From positions 1 to 35,554 of the forward strand of contig JARFRN010000265.1 in assembly GCA_029287195.1 (NCBI GenBank): DNA of 35,554 nt, written 5' to 3'. The notes under the pieces were generated by a model, which was not told where the DNA came from, searched no databases, and saw nothing but the letters and a program-made list of their open reading frames with translations. This document shows, piece by piece, positions 22,825-29,927 of this stretch; the first letter of the stretch is position 1, and each line of letters opens with the position of its first letter. The stretch is from Acidimicrobiia bacterium. Lineage in GTDB: Bacteria; Actinomycetota; Acidimicrobiia; Spongiisociales; UBA5794. The translations under genes were made by a program, and so were the position numbers.

Positions 22825-23381
22825 CGGCAGCGGTTGATCGTCCAGCGGCCATCCGCAAGGCACTGCGCAACCTGGTCGCCGAGCGGGGCTTCCATGGAGC
22901 CTCGATGGGTGCCGTCGCCAAGGAGGCAGGCGTCGCCACCGGCACGGCGTATGTCCACTACGAGTCCAAGGAAGAGCTCGTCTATGCGACGTATCTGGAG
23001 CTGAAGGCGGAACTCAGTGCTGCGGTGTTGGCCGACTTCGACGAAACCGCGACACCGTTTGCAGCATGGCGTCACATCCTCACGACAGCCTACGAGTACC
23101 TGGCAGACGAGCCGGAGCGCGCTCGGTTCCTGACCCAGCTCGAAGAGTCCCCGTATTACGAGGAGGCACACTCGAGGCTGATGGCGGCCGACGACCCGCT
23201 GTATAACGCAGCCGCAGCGGAGGAGTTCGCCTCCCTGCTTGTGCCCCTGCCGACTGAGGCAATTTACGCCCTCTCCTTTGGGGTGGCCGTTCGGCTCATT
23301 GCAGCCGGCGTCCATCTCGAGCCGGAGGAGGTCGATCTGCTCGTTGAAGCCACATGGAGAGCGGTGACCAGGCCGGAATAG
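22821..23381 (+). CDS. TetR-family transcriptional regulator
   Basis: 186 residues. N-terminal DNA-binding domain of about 50 residues: IRKALRNLVAERGFHGASMG then AVAKEAGVATGTAYVHYESK, the standard TetR helix-turn-helix, followed by a helical ligand domain (about 60-180). The start ATG overlaps the SDR stop codon (ATGA), so translation is coupled and no separate ribosome site is needed. It very probably binds the 37-bp dyad at 21831-21867 and represses its own operon until a ligand related to the SDR substrate appears. The ligand cannot be told from sequence. Confidence 0.93.
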   Translation: MTAAVDRPAAIRKALRNLVAERGFHGASMGAVAKEAGVATGTAYVHYESKEELVYATYLELKAELSAAVLADFDETATPFAAWRHILTTAYEYLADEPERARFLTQLEESPYYEEAHSRLMAADDPLYNAAAAEEFASLLVPLPTEAIYALSFGVAVRLIAAGVHLEPEEVDLLVEATWRAVTRPE

Positions 23382-23393
23382 CCGGCGTTTGCC

Positions 23394-23415
23394 GCGGTGA
23401 GCAGTCGCTCGCCGC
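23394..23415 (+). terminator. Hairpin after tetR
   Basis: GCGGTGAGC-AGTC-GCTCGCCGC forms a 9-bp stem with one G-U pair and a 4-base loop, 13 bases after the tetR stop. It can end the SDR-tetR transcript or reduce read-through into the second SDR gene. The following AACCAACCAAACAACC is a short simple-sequence run of unknown meaning. Confidence 0.5.
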
Positions 23416-23488
23416 ACGCGAGTAACCAACCAAACAACCAGTAGCGAAGGCCACCTCTGGGTGACCGTGCGCAGAACAGGAGAAAACC

Positions 23489-24415
23489 ATGATCACCAAC
23501 TTCACCGACAAGGATGTGCCGGACCTAGCCGGCAAGACGTTCTTCATCACCGGCGCCAACACCGGCATCGGCTTCGAAGCCGCCAAGACATTCGCCGGCA
23601 AGGGAGCCCGGGTGCTCCTCGGCTGCCGGAATGCCGAGAAGGGCAAAGACGCATTGGCCCGGATCGCCGATACCTACCCAGGTGCCGACGTCGAGCTGGT
23701 CGAGATCGATCTCAGCGACCTCGCCTCCGTACGCGAGACAGCCGGGATCGTCGCGCAGGAGCCGCAACTCGACGTGCTCGTCAACAACGCCGGCGTGATG
23801 TGGAACCCGAAAACCATCACCAAAGACGGCTTCGAATCGCAGTTTGGCATCAATCATCTAGGGCACTTCGCCTTGACCGGTCTCCTCCTGCCCAAGCTCG
23901 AAGCAACACCGCAGAGTCGCATCGTGACGGTCTCCAGCAACGGTCACCGCCTGGGCAACGGCGATCTGTTCTGGGAAGACATCAATGCCGACGAGGAGTA
24001 CCACCCGAGGAAGCGCTACTACGCCAGCAAGCTCGCCAACCTACTGTTCACCTACGAACTCGACCGGCGACTCCAGGCGAAGGGCTCGTCGACAATCGCA
24101 GTTGCCGCACACCCCGGTGCATCGGACACCGAGCTCAACCGGTACGTTGCAGGACCGATGGGCGTCTTGATGCGCCTGATGACTCCGCTGATGCGGCGGT
24201 TCATGAACACCGCCGCAGAGGGCGCCTGGCCGACCGAGCTGGCGGCAACCGCAACGGGTGTCGAAGGTGGCCAGTACTTCGGGCCCGGCGGTCGCGGCGA
24301 GCTGGCAGGACCCGCCAAGCAGGTCGACTCGAGTGATGCCGGCAAGGACCCGGCCAAGGCCAAACGCCTCTGGGACCTGTCGATCGACATGACCGGCGTC
24401 GATCCCGGGCTCTGA
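23489..24415 (+). CDS. Second short-chain dehydrogenase/reductase
   Basis: 308 residues, retinol-dehydrogenase-like SDR similar in plan to the one at 21886. TFFITGANTGIGFEAAK binds NAD(P), LVNNAGVM follows, the catalytic Ser is in VTVSSNGH and the catalytic pair in YYASKLANLLF. The C-terminal GPGGRGELAGPAKQV replaces the GPRWGNNGAPV of the first SDR. ACAGGAGAA lies before ATG 23489. It is 107 bp after tetR and may be read through from the TetR promoter or have its own, though no promoter is clear and no copy of the TetR dyad is found in the gap. The two SDRs may be successive steps or paralogues for related substrates. Confidence 0.92.
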   Translation: MITNFTDKDVPDLAGKTFFITGANTGIGFEAAKTFAGKGARVLLGCRNAEKGKDALARIADTYPGADVELVEIDLSDLASVRETAGIVAQEPQLDVLVNNAGVMWNPKTITKDGFESQFGINHLGHFALTGLLLPKLEATPQSRIVTVSSNGHRLGNGDLFWEDINADEEYHPRKRYYASKLANLLFTYELDRRLQAKGSSTIAVAAHPGASDTELNRYVAGPMGVLMRLMTPLMRRFMNTAAEGAWPTELAATATGVEGGQYFGPGGRGELAGPAKQVDSSDAGKDPAKAKRLWDLSIDMTGVDPGL

Positions 24416-24430
24416 CTGCCGCAACTTGCG

Positions 24431-24779
24431 CTACGAGGCCTCCAGCGCCTGTGCGACCTCTCTGGCCCGAGCGTCGGTGGCATCCCCGTCGCCAAAGCCA
24501 ACGGATCGCATCGACGGCTTGGGGGCGGGCATCAGATTCACGAATCGCTCGGCCCGGCCGGGCGCCTCATGGCGCGCTCACTTTCTCGAGGCACTAATGG
24601 ATTTAGTCGGCGGAGTCGACCACGAACGCTGCGTACTCGTAGACACTCGAGGCCTTGGACGCGTCACACGCAGCCACATCCAGTGTGTGCGCTCCCAGGC
24701 GCCCCCATGATCTCGGCGTGCCCGCCGGGCCGATCAGCGCCTGCGTGGCCCGCTGCTGCGAGTCATTGGCGACTTCTCT
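24431..24779 (-). other. Gap of 394 bp with two start-less protein-like fragments
   Basis: On the minus strand two open stretches read like protein but have no usable start. One (24603-24779) contains TQALIGPAGTPRSWGRLGAH and then DASKASSVYEYAAFVVDSAD before a TAA. The other (24431-24577) contains RAERFVNLMPAPKPSMRSVG and DARAREVAQALEAS before a TAG. They are in different frames and lie between the second SDR and the metal exporter. I recognise no family. They look like the decayed remains of one or two genes, but chance open frames in high-GC DNA are possible. I see no RNA gene or promoter here. Confidence 0.3.
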
Positions 24780-24809
24780 TCAGTCACGGATGCGAATAGG
24801 TTGGCCGCC

Positions 24810-25811
24810 ATGTCGGATCCTGAACACAAGCACGGCTCCCGGTGGTCGCGGTTCGTCCACTACTGGGCCCACGATCACGACTACCAGCTAGCCCCAGCGG
24901 CCGATCTCGGCGCCGTCGGCATCAAGGCAACCAAGGTCTCCCTGGTCGGCCTTGGCATCACCGCTGCACTGCAAGCGGTGCTCGTGCTGGTCACGGGCTC
25001 CGTGGCTCTGCTTTCCGACACCATCCACAACTTCACTGATGCGCTCACCGCAATCCCGCTCTGGATCGCCTTTGCGTTGGGAAGACGGCCCATCACCCGG
25101 AGATTCACCTACGGCTATCACCGAGCCGAGGACTTGGCGGGCGTGCTCATCGTTGTGGCAATACTGTTCTCAGCGGTTGCGGTTGGCTGGGAGTCGCTGC
25201 GACGACTCGCCGATCCCCGGGAGTTGGATTACGTCGCTCTCGTCATTGCGGCGGGCCTAATCGGCGCAGCCGGCAACGAGCTGGTTGCCCGCTACCGGAT
25301 CAAGGTAGGCAAGCGAATCAACTCGGCTGCCCTCGTTGCGGACGGGCAGCATGCCCGAGCCGATGCGCTCACATCGCTGGCCGTCGTGGCCGCCGGAGTG
25401 GGTAGTGCGGCAGGCTGGGATTGGGTCGACCCTGTTGCCGGTCTAGCAGTCTCAGCCATGATCGTCCGGCTGCTGTGGAACACCACTCGAAGCGTGCTGG
25501 GTCGTCTGCTGGATGCGGTCGATCCCGAGATCATCGATCGCATCGAGTCAACTGCGCGAGATACGGCCGGCGTCCAAGAGGTTTCCGATGTACAGGCCCG
25601 GCACCACGGCCATCGGCTGCTGATCTCGGTTTCCGTATCTGTGGTGCCGGACCTGACGGTGGCCCAAGGCCATGACATCGCACAAGATACAAAGCACCGG
25701 CTCCTCCACGAGTTCCCCACCGCAGCGCAACCGCTGGTACACGTCGACCCCGCCGGCGTACACGATGCACACGAGTCAACAGCGCACCACGAGCACCCCG
25801 CCGACGACTAG
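24810..25811 (+). CDS. Cation diffusion facilitator (zinc/iron-type exporter)
   Basis: 333 residues with about six transmembrane helices, then a cytoplasmic C-terminal domain. The transport-site motifs are SDTIHNFTDAL (helix 2, HxxxD) and HARADALTS (helix 5, HxxxD), the set usual for Zn/Cd exporters. His-rich ends (HKHGSRW and HYWAHDHDY at the N-terminus, HDAHESTAHHEHPADD at the C-terminus) probably bind metal. It exports divalent metal by proton exchange. The ATG at 24810 is used; a TTG nine bases before is possible. It converges with the NTF2-like gene across 18 bp, and no metal regulator is nearby. Confidence 0.93.
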   Translation: MSDPEHKHGSRWSRFVHYWAHDHDYQLAPAADLGAVGIKATKVSLVGLGITAALQAVLVLVTGSVALLSDTIHNFTDALTAIPLWIAFALGRRPITRRFTYGYHRAEDLAGVLIVVAILFSAVAVGWESLRRLADPRELDYVALVIAAGLIGAAGNELVARYRIKVGKRINSAALVADGQHARADALTSLAVVAAGVGSAAGWDWVDPVAGLAVSAMIVRLLWNTTRSVLGRLLDAVDPEIIDRIESTARDTAGVQEVSDVQARHHGHRLLISVSVSVVPDLTVAQGHDIAQDTKHRLLHEFPTAAQPLVHVDPAGVHDAHESTAHHEHPADD

Positions 25812-25829
25812 CGTCGCCGATGGGTGAAA

Positions 25830-26294
25830 CTAGATACTGGGAGGCGGGTCGATCTCGACTTCGGTCACAGTCAGAACCGCAAGCGCGATGCGGCCATCCC
25901 GCAGGTGCAGTGTCGCCGTTCCCGAGGCGAAGTCGGCCCACGCCCAGCCGAACGAAACTGCTTTTTCTCCTACGGCTACCGGGCTGTATATCTCCATCTC
26001 CCCACTATTGATCGAGGCTCGCCTGACGAACTCGCTCCCGTCGAGGCCCAGCAATCCGAAGTAGCTCGTGTCCCCGTAGAAAATGGCATGCATGTCATCA
26101 GTTGATATGAGTATCCCGTCATCCACATAAAGCGCCCGAATCTGTTCGATGTCTCCTGATTCGTACGCTGTGTTGAACTCAGCAACAATCGCCGGCATGT
26201 CATCGGTGGAAGACGGAATAGGCTCGTCGCTCTCGCCTCCACCCCCCGGAACCAGCGCGATAGCCACAATGACACCACCAAATCTCTGCAACAC
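25830..26294 (-). CDS. Secreted or anchored SnoaL/NTF2-like protein
   Basis: 154 residues. After a hydrophobic N-terminus (FGGVIVAIALVPGG) comes an NTF2-like alpha-plus-beta fold: MPAIVAEFNTAYESGDIEQI and RALYVDDGILISTDD, then strands with AVSFGWAWADFASGTATLHL. Such folds bind small hydrophobic molecules or act as isomerase or hydrolase subunits; no catalytic residues can be assigned. I chose the GTG at 26294 because GAAAGG lies seven bases before it and the fold begins after it; the longer frame adds a basic stretch unlike a signal sequence. There is no lipobox Cys. Function unknown. Confidence 0.7.
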   Translation of the reverse strand: MLQRFGGVIVAIALVPGGGGESDEPIPSSTDDMPAIVAEFNTAYESGDIEQIRALYVDDGILISTDDMHAIFYGDTSYFGLLGLDGSEFVRRASINSGEMEIYSPVAVGEKAVSFGWAWADFASGTATLHLRDGRIALAVLTVTEVEIDPPPSI

Positions 26295-26377
26295 TGCGCA
26301 ACCTTTCCTACGGCCGGATCTCACGCAAACGGGCCAGGCAATCGACACATGCGTGTAAACACTGCGGGATCGCCCAT

Positions 26378-26584
26378 TTATCTATGGGGCTGACCCAACC
26401 AGGCTCGACCGGCGAACAACAGCCCCGACAACACCGGGAAGATCACCAAAGTGTTTACGTCCAGGACCCACCACGAGAGTTGGTGGATGACCAACGCCAC
26501 GCCGAGCCCGATGAAGAGCCCGCCCCAGAAACCGGCCAGGGGCTTGCCGCTTGCCCATTTTCTCGGAGGTATGCCAACAGCCAT
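26378..26584 (-). CDS. Small two-helix membrane protein, last gene of the kinase operon
   Basis: 68 residues: a short basic start (MAVGIPPRKWASGK) and two transmembrane helices, LAGFWGGLFIGLGVALVIHQ and VNTLVIFPVLSGLLFAGRAW. The start ATG overlaps the stop of the preceding gene by one base (TGATG at 26586-26582), so it depends on coupled translation. I recognise no family. It is the fifth gene in the run that starts with the Ser/Thr kinase, which suggests an accessory role at the membrane. Confidence 0.75.
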   Translation of the reverse strand: MAVGIPPRKWASGKPLAGFWGGLFIGLGVALVIHQLSWWVLDVNTLVIFPVLSGLLFAGRAWLGQPHR

Positions 26585-27234
26585 CACAACACCCACGACG
26601 GTCCGAGAAACCCGATCAGCCCGGTCAGCGCCGCAAACAACCCGATCGTGATGACGTCGGCGGCAGCGCGCGACCCGGTTTCGGGCGCAGCACCGCCCGC
26701 CCCCGCCGTCGCTTCGGCAAAGGCTTGTCCCCGTTTGGGACGCCGCGACCGGATAGCAGTCACCGCACCGAAGACCGCCACGAGCACGCCGAGGCCGGCG
26801 GCGGCCGTGAACGGCCCGCCCTCGACTTTCACGTAGGCGCTGCCGGTGCACACCCAACCTTCGCCCGTCGTCGTGCCCTTCACCCTGTACACACCGGGGG
26901 CAAGCTGGGTAATAACGTTCGGGACGGTAACGGTTCCGCCCCAGAACTGCCCATTCCCGGACTCGCCGGCAACTGGGATGTCACCAACCACTTCCACATA
27001 GATGTCGGTCTGGCTCGGGACATCACCGGATCCGGCAGAGGCAGGCACCGTCCCAACGAGAGCAACTGTGTCCCCTTTGGCCACCACCAGGGGGTTGTTG
27101 CGAGTGAGGGTGTCGGGGGTCTGCTCGTTGATGGTTGCTCGACAGCCGCCGGTGATCTCCTGCGCTGCGGCGGCGGGAATCGTGGCGACGACAAGGCCAA
27201 GAGCCAATGCCGCGATCAATGCAACCCTCCTCAT
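26584..27234 (-). CDS. Exported membrane protein of the kinase operon, unknown
   Basis: 216 residues. Signal peptide about 1-24 (RRVALIAALALGLVVATIPAAAA), then a beta-rich extracellular domain of about 110 residues with two Cys (GGCRAT and WVCTGS) that may pair, ending in APGVYRVKGTTTGEGWVCTG. Two transmembrane helices follow (FTAAAGLGVLVAVFGAVTAI and VITIGLFAALTGLIGFLG) with a basic, Ala/Gly-rich loop between. The start overlaps the end of the SH3-like gene by four bases (ATGA), and the stop overlaps the next start by one. This tight packing says the proteins are made in fixed ratio. No family recognised. Confidence 0.8.
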   Translation of the reverse strand: MRRVALIAALALGLVVATIPAAAAQEITGGCRATINEQTPDTLTRNNPLVVAKGDTVALVGTVPASAGSGDVPSQTDIYVEVVGDIPVAGESGNGQFWGGTVTVPNVITQLAPGVYRVKGTTTGEGWVCTGSAYVKVEGGPFTAAAGLGVLVAVFGAVTAIRSRRPKRGQAFAEATAGAGGAAPETGSRAAADVITIGLFAALTGLIGFLGPSWVL

Positions 27235-27554
27235 GACCCACCTACCAGTCCGAGCAAAGCCACGACGACCAAGACTGCTACTGCCACACCGAGCAAGACG
27301 TATGCTCTCCTGTCGGGGTTGCGGCCGCTCGGATCTAATTGCTCGAGGAGACGACCGTCGACCCAACCCTCCCAATCGTTCTCACCGCGCACCTTGGCCC
27401 AGACCCCAGCTTCTTCGATAACAACCAGGTCCACCTTGCCGACCAGGTCATCACTGGACCGGACCGCCGGATCCGGAGACTCCCATGCGTCCATTCCTTC
27501 GGGAGGGGATCGGTGGGTCGGCGTCCAGCCCGATCTGCCAACCGTTTCCGTCAT
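27231..27554 (-). CDS. SH3-like domain protein with a C-terminal membrane anchor
   Basis: 107 residues. Residues about 38-72 (KVDLVVIEEAGVWAKVRGEN then DWEGWVDGRLLEQL) read as a bacterial SH3-like barrel, with the GWVDGRLL end typical of SH3b domains. A single transmembrane helix at the end (YVLLGVAVAVLVVVALLGLVG) anchors it, so the SH3 part faces the cytoplasm in a tail-anchored layout. It may bind the Pro-rich linker of the kinase (residues about 322-341 there), which is an inference from SH3 behaviour. It sits between the ABC transporter (39 bp gap) and the exported protein (4-nt overlap), and has GAGG before its ATG. Confidence 0.8.
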   Translation of the reverse strand: MTETVGRSGWTPTHRSPPEGMDAWESPDPAVRSSDDLVGKVDLVVIEEAGVWAKVRGENDWEGWVDGRLLEQLDPSGRNPDRRAYVLLGVAVAVLVVVALLGLVGGS

Positions 27555-27593
27555 CGTCCATCACCTCGCATTGGGCCGGCAAGGCCGGCCGGG

Positions 27594-29927
27594 TCATCCA
27601 CCATCATGTCTTCTCAGAACCAAGCCTGTAGCGAGCAGCAGTGCGATCGTGATCGTGAGCAGAGCCGCACTGGCCGCCAGCCACGCACCAACCGTGTGAG
27701 AGAACCGGGCCTGCCCGCCGCGCGGGCTGGTGATCGCCTCGATGAGTGGTGCCGGGTCGGTGACGTCGATCACCGGGACCGAAGTCGAGGCCGTGCCGAC
27801 CATGTTGAGGTTGTTGAGATCAACGGTTGCGGCGACGCCGGCAAAGCCCCAGTGCGAGCTCGCCAGGAAGCTCGCCTGCCGGATGCCCGGCTTGCTGGCA
27901 AAGGTCGGGAAGATGCCGCCGGCAGCGAGCACCATCATCAAGACGAAGATTATCGGCAGAAAGGTCATCGCCCGATCCACCGTATCGACCGACGCCGAGA
28001 TCAGCAGGCCGAGCGCCATAGCCGCTAGACCACTCAGTATCAGAACGACCATCATCTCACCGAACGGCCAGCCGAGCAGCACCGCTTCCTCAGGACCGTT
28101 TTGGCGGGCGAGGCTGAGGCTTGCGAGGATCACCGCTTGGACAATCGTTATCGCGCCAAAGACAACTGTCTTCGATGCAACGTAGGCGCTGATCGATAGA
28201 CCGACGGCCCGCTCCCGGCGGTATAGGGGAAGCTCTTCGACGATGTCACGAATGGTGTTGAACGCCCCCAGCTCGGTGACTCCAAGCACCACAGTCAGCA
28301 CGACGAGCGGTGCACGAGAAGTCAAGCGAAGCAAGGGAGGATCGAGCTTCCCGAGCTCGCCTTCAGGCAGCGCAACGAGCAAGAGCAAGCCGAGGATCAC
28401 GGCCAAGCCGAGCCAGAGTCCCAGCGTCTTCTTGTCGGCATAGATTGATGCGACGCGACGCCGGGTCAAGACCTTGAATTGACGAAACCACTCCCAGCGA
28501 GGAAGACTGGTCGACTCCCGTGGCCCGGTGGCAGCCGCGTAGCGCGACATAGGCTCCGCTACATAGGCGGCATAGTCGCCATGTCTCTCGAAACGAGCTT
28601 TCCATTCCGCACCATCGATCTCGCTAAGCGCGCGAAACACCTCCTGGTAGTCGGCGAGCCCGAAGTATCCGGTCAAGCGCTCTGGAGGCCCGAGCCATGC
28701 GGTGCGTCCGCCGGGAGCAAGACACAGGATCCGATCGCACAGATGGAGGCTCTCCACACTGTGGGTGACGACGATCACCGTCCGACCGGCCTTGGCAAGC
28801 TCGGCCAGCAGCTCCATCAGGCTGCGTTCGTAGCCGGGATCGAGCCCCGAAGTGGGTTCGTCGAGAATGAGCAGCGAGGGCCTGGTGAGCAATTCGAGAG
28901 CTACGCTGACCCGCTTTCGCTGGCCGCCGGAGAGATTCGCCACCGGCACGTCGCGCCGCTCCGCAAGACCGAGCTCTGCGAGAACCTCAGAGATGCGCTG
29001 TTCCCGATCGGCTGCAGACACATCCGACGGGAACCTGAGCTCGGCGGCGAACTCCAGCGTCTGAGCCACCGTCAGCTCCATGTGGAGCACATCGTCCTGG
29101 GGGACGTAGCCGATGCGCTGGCGAATGTGCTCGTATTCCGCATAGAGATCCCGGCCGGAGAAGAACACGGAACCCTCGGTCGCAGGGCGGAATCCAGTGA
29201 GCGCATTTACCAGGGTCGACTTGCCGGAGCCGGACGGACCCACCACACCGAGGAAGGATCCCTCGTCGAGCGCAAAGCTGATCCCATCGAGAATCACCTT
29301 GCCTTGCGATGTGACCACACGCAGATCCAAAGCTGCGTAGGAGACACCGGGACGGGGCTCGACCGAACGCAGCCCGTCCGGTCCGAACACCAGCGAGGTC
29401 CCGCCGACGCCGACCACATCGCCCAGCAGCACTGGGGCCCGTGACACCTTCGCACCGTTGACGAAGGTTCCGTTCTGGCTTCCCAGATCCACAATCTCGC
29501 ATGATCCGTCGCCGGCCACGAGCTCGGCGTGGTGGCGCGACACCATGAGGTCGTCTATCACGATGTCATTGCCGGGATCACGCCCGATGCTCTGACCACC
29601 GCCCGGCGCAACATCGCCGGTAGTCGTGAACGCGACCACCGGACCTTCGGTCGGATGCCCCAGCGAGATCAAGGTACTCCCACGCAGCGCAACCTCGCCC
29701 ACCCTCGATCCATCAATGAATGTACCGTTGCTGCTGCTCAGATCACGTACTACCCAGCCTGCCTCGGTATCTCTGATTTCGAAGTGGCGACGAGACACCA
29801 GTGGGTGGTCGATGACGAAATCGCATGTAGGGTCTCGTCCGATCGCAGTAGGCCCGTCGCTGGCCAGAGGGGCCACCTGCGTCCCCCAGCGCAGCCGACC
29901 GACCCCGGTGGAGGTGTCCCTAGCCAC
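27594..29927 (-). CDS. FHA-FHA-ABC transporter, ABCG half-transporter like Rv1747
   Basis: 777 residues. Two forkhead-associated domains, about 28-75 (IGRDPTCDFVIDHPLVSRRH, SSSNGTFIDG) and 114-165 (IGRDPGNDIVIDDLMVSRHH, GSQNGTFVNG), with the phospho-Thr-binding Arg, Ser and Asn present in each. Next an ATPase domain: Walker A GPSGSGKST at about 230, signature LSGGQRKRVS, Walker B LLILDEPTSGLD and switch His in VTHS. The C-terminal half (about 480-770) is an ABC2-type membrane domain with six helices. The same layout occurs in Mycobacterium tuberculosis Rv1747, whose FHA domains are bound by the kinase PknF. GTG start at 29927 overlaps the kinase stop by eight bases. Probably exports a cell-wall component. 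Confidence 0.93.
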   Translation of the reverse strand: MARDTSTGVGRLRWGTQVAPLASDGPTAIGRDPTCDFVIDHPLVSRRHFEIRDTEAGWVVRDLSSSNGTFIDGSRVGEVALRGSTLISLGHPTEGPVVAFTTTGDVAPGGGQSIGRDPGNDIVIDDLMVSRHHAELVAGDGSCEIVDLGSQNGTFVNGAKVSRAPVLLGDVVGVGGTSLVFGPDGLRSVEPRPGVSYAALDLRVVTSQGKVILDGISFALDEGSFLGVVGPSGSGKSTLVNALTGFRPATEGSVFFSGRDLYAEYEHIRQRIGYVPQDDVLHMELTVAQTLEFAAELRFPSDVSAADREQRISEVLAELGLAERRDVPVANLSGGQRKRVSVALELLTRPSLLILDEPTSGLDPGYERSLMELLAELAKAGRTVIVVTHSVESLHLCDRILCLAPGGRTAWLGPPERLTGYFGLADYQEVFRALSEIDGAEWKARFERHGDYAAYVAEPMSRYAAATGPRESTSLPRWEWFRQFKVLTRRRVASIYADKKTLGLWLGLAVILGLLLLVALPEGELGKLDPPLLRLTSRAPLVVLTVVLGVTELGAFNTIRDIVEELPLYRRERAVGLSISAYVASKTVVFGAITIVQAVILASLSLARQNGPEEAVLLGWPFGEMMVVLILSGLAAMALGLLISASVDTVDRAMTFLPIIFVLMMVLAAGGIFPTFASKPGIRQASFLASSHWGFAGVAATVDLNNLNMVGTASTSVPVIDVTDPAPLIEAITSPRGGQARFSHTVGAWLAASAALLTITIALLLATGLVLRRHDGG

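Noticed and set aside
23416-23440. AACCAACCAAACAACC run as a CRISPR or tandem repeat
   Set aside because: Too short and single; it has no repeat-spacer structure.
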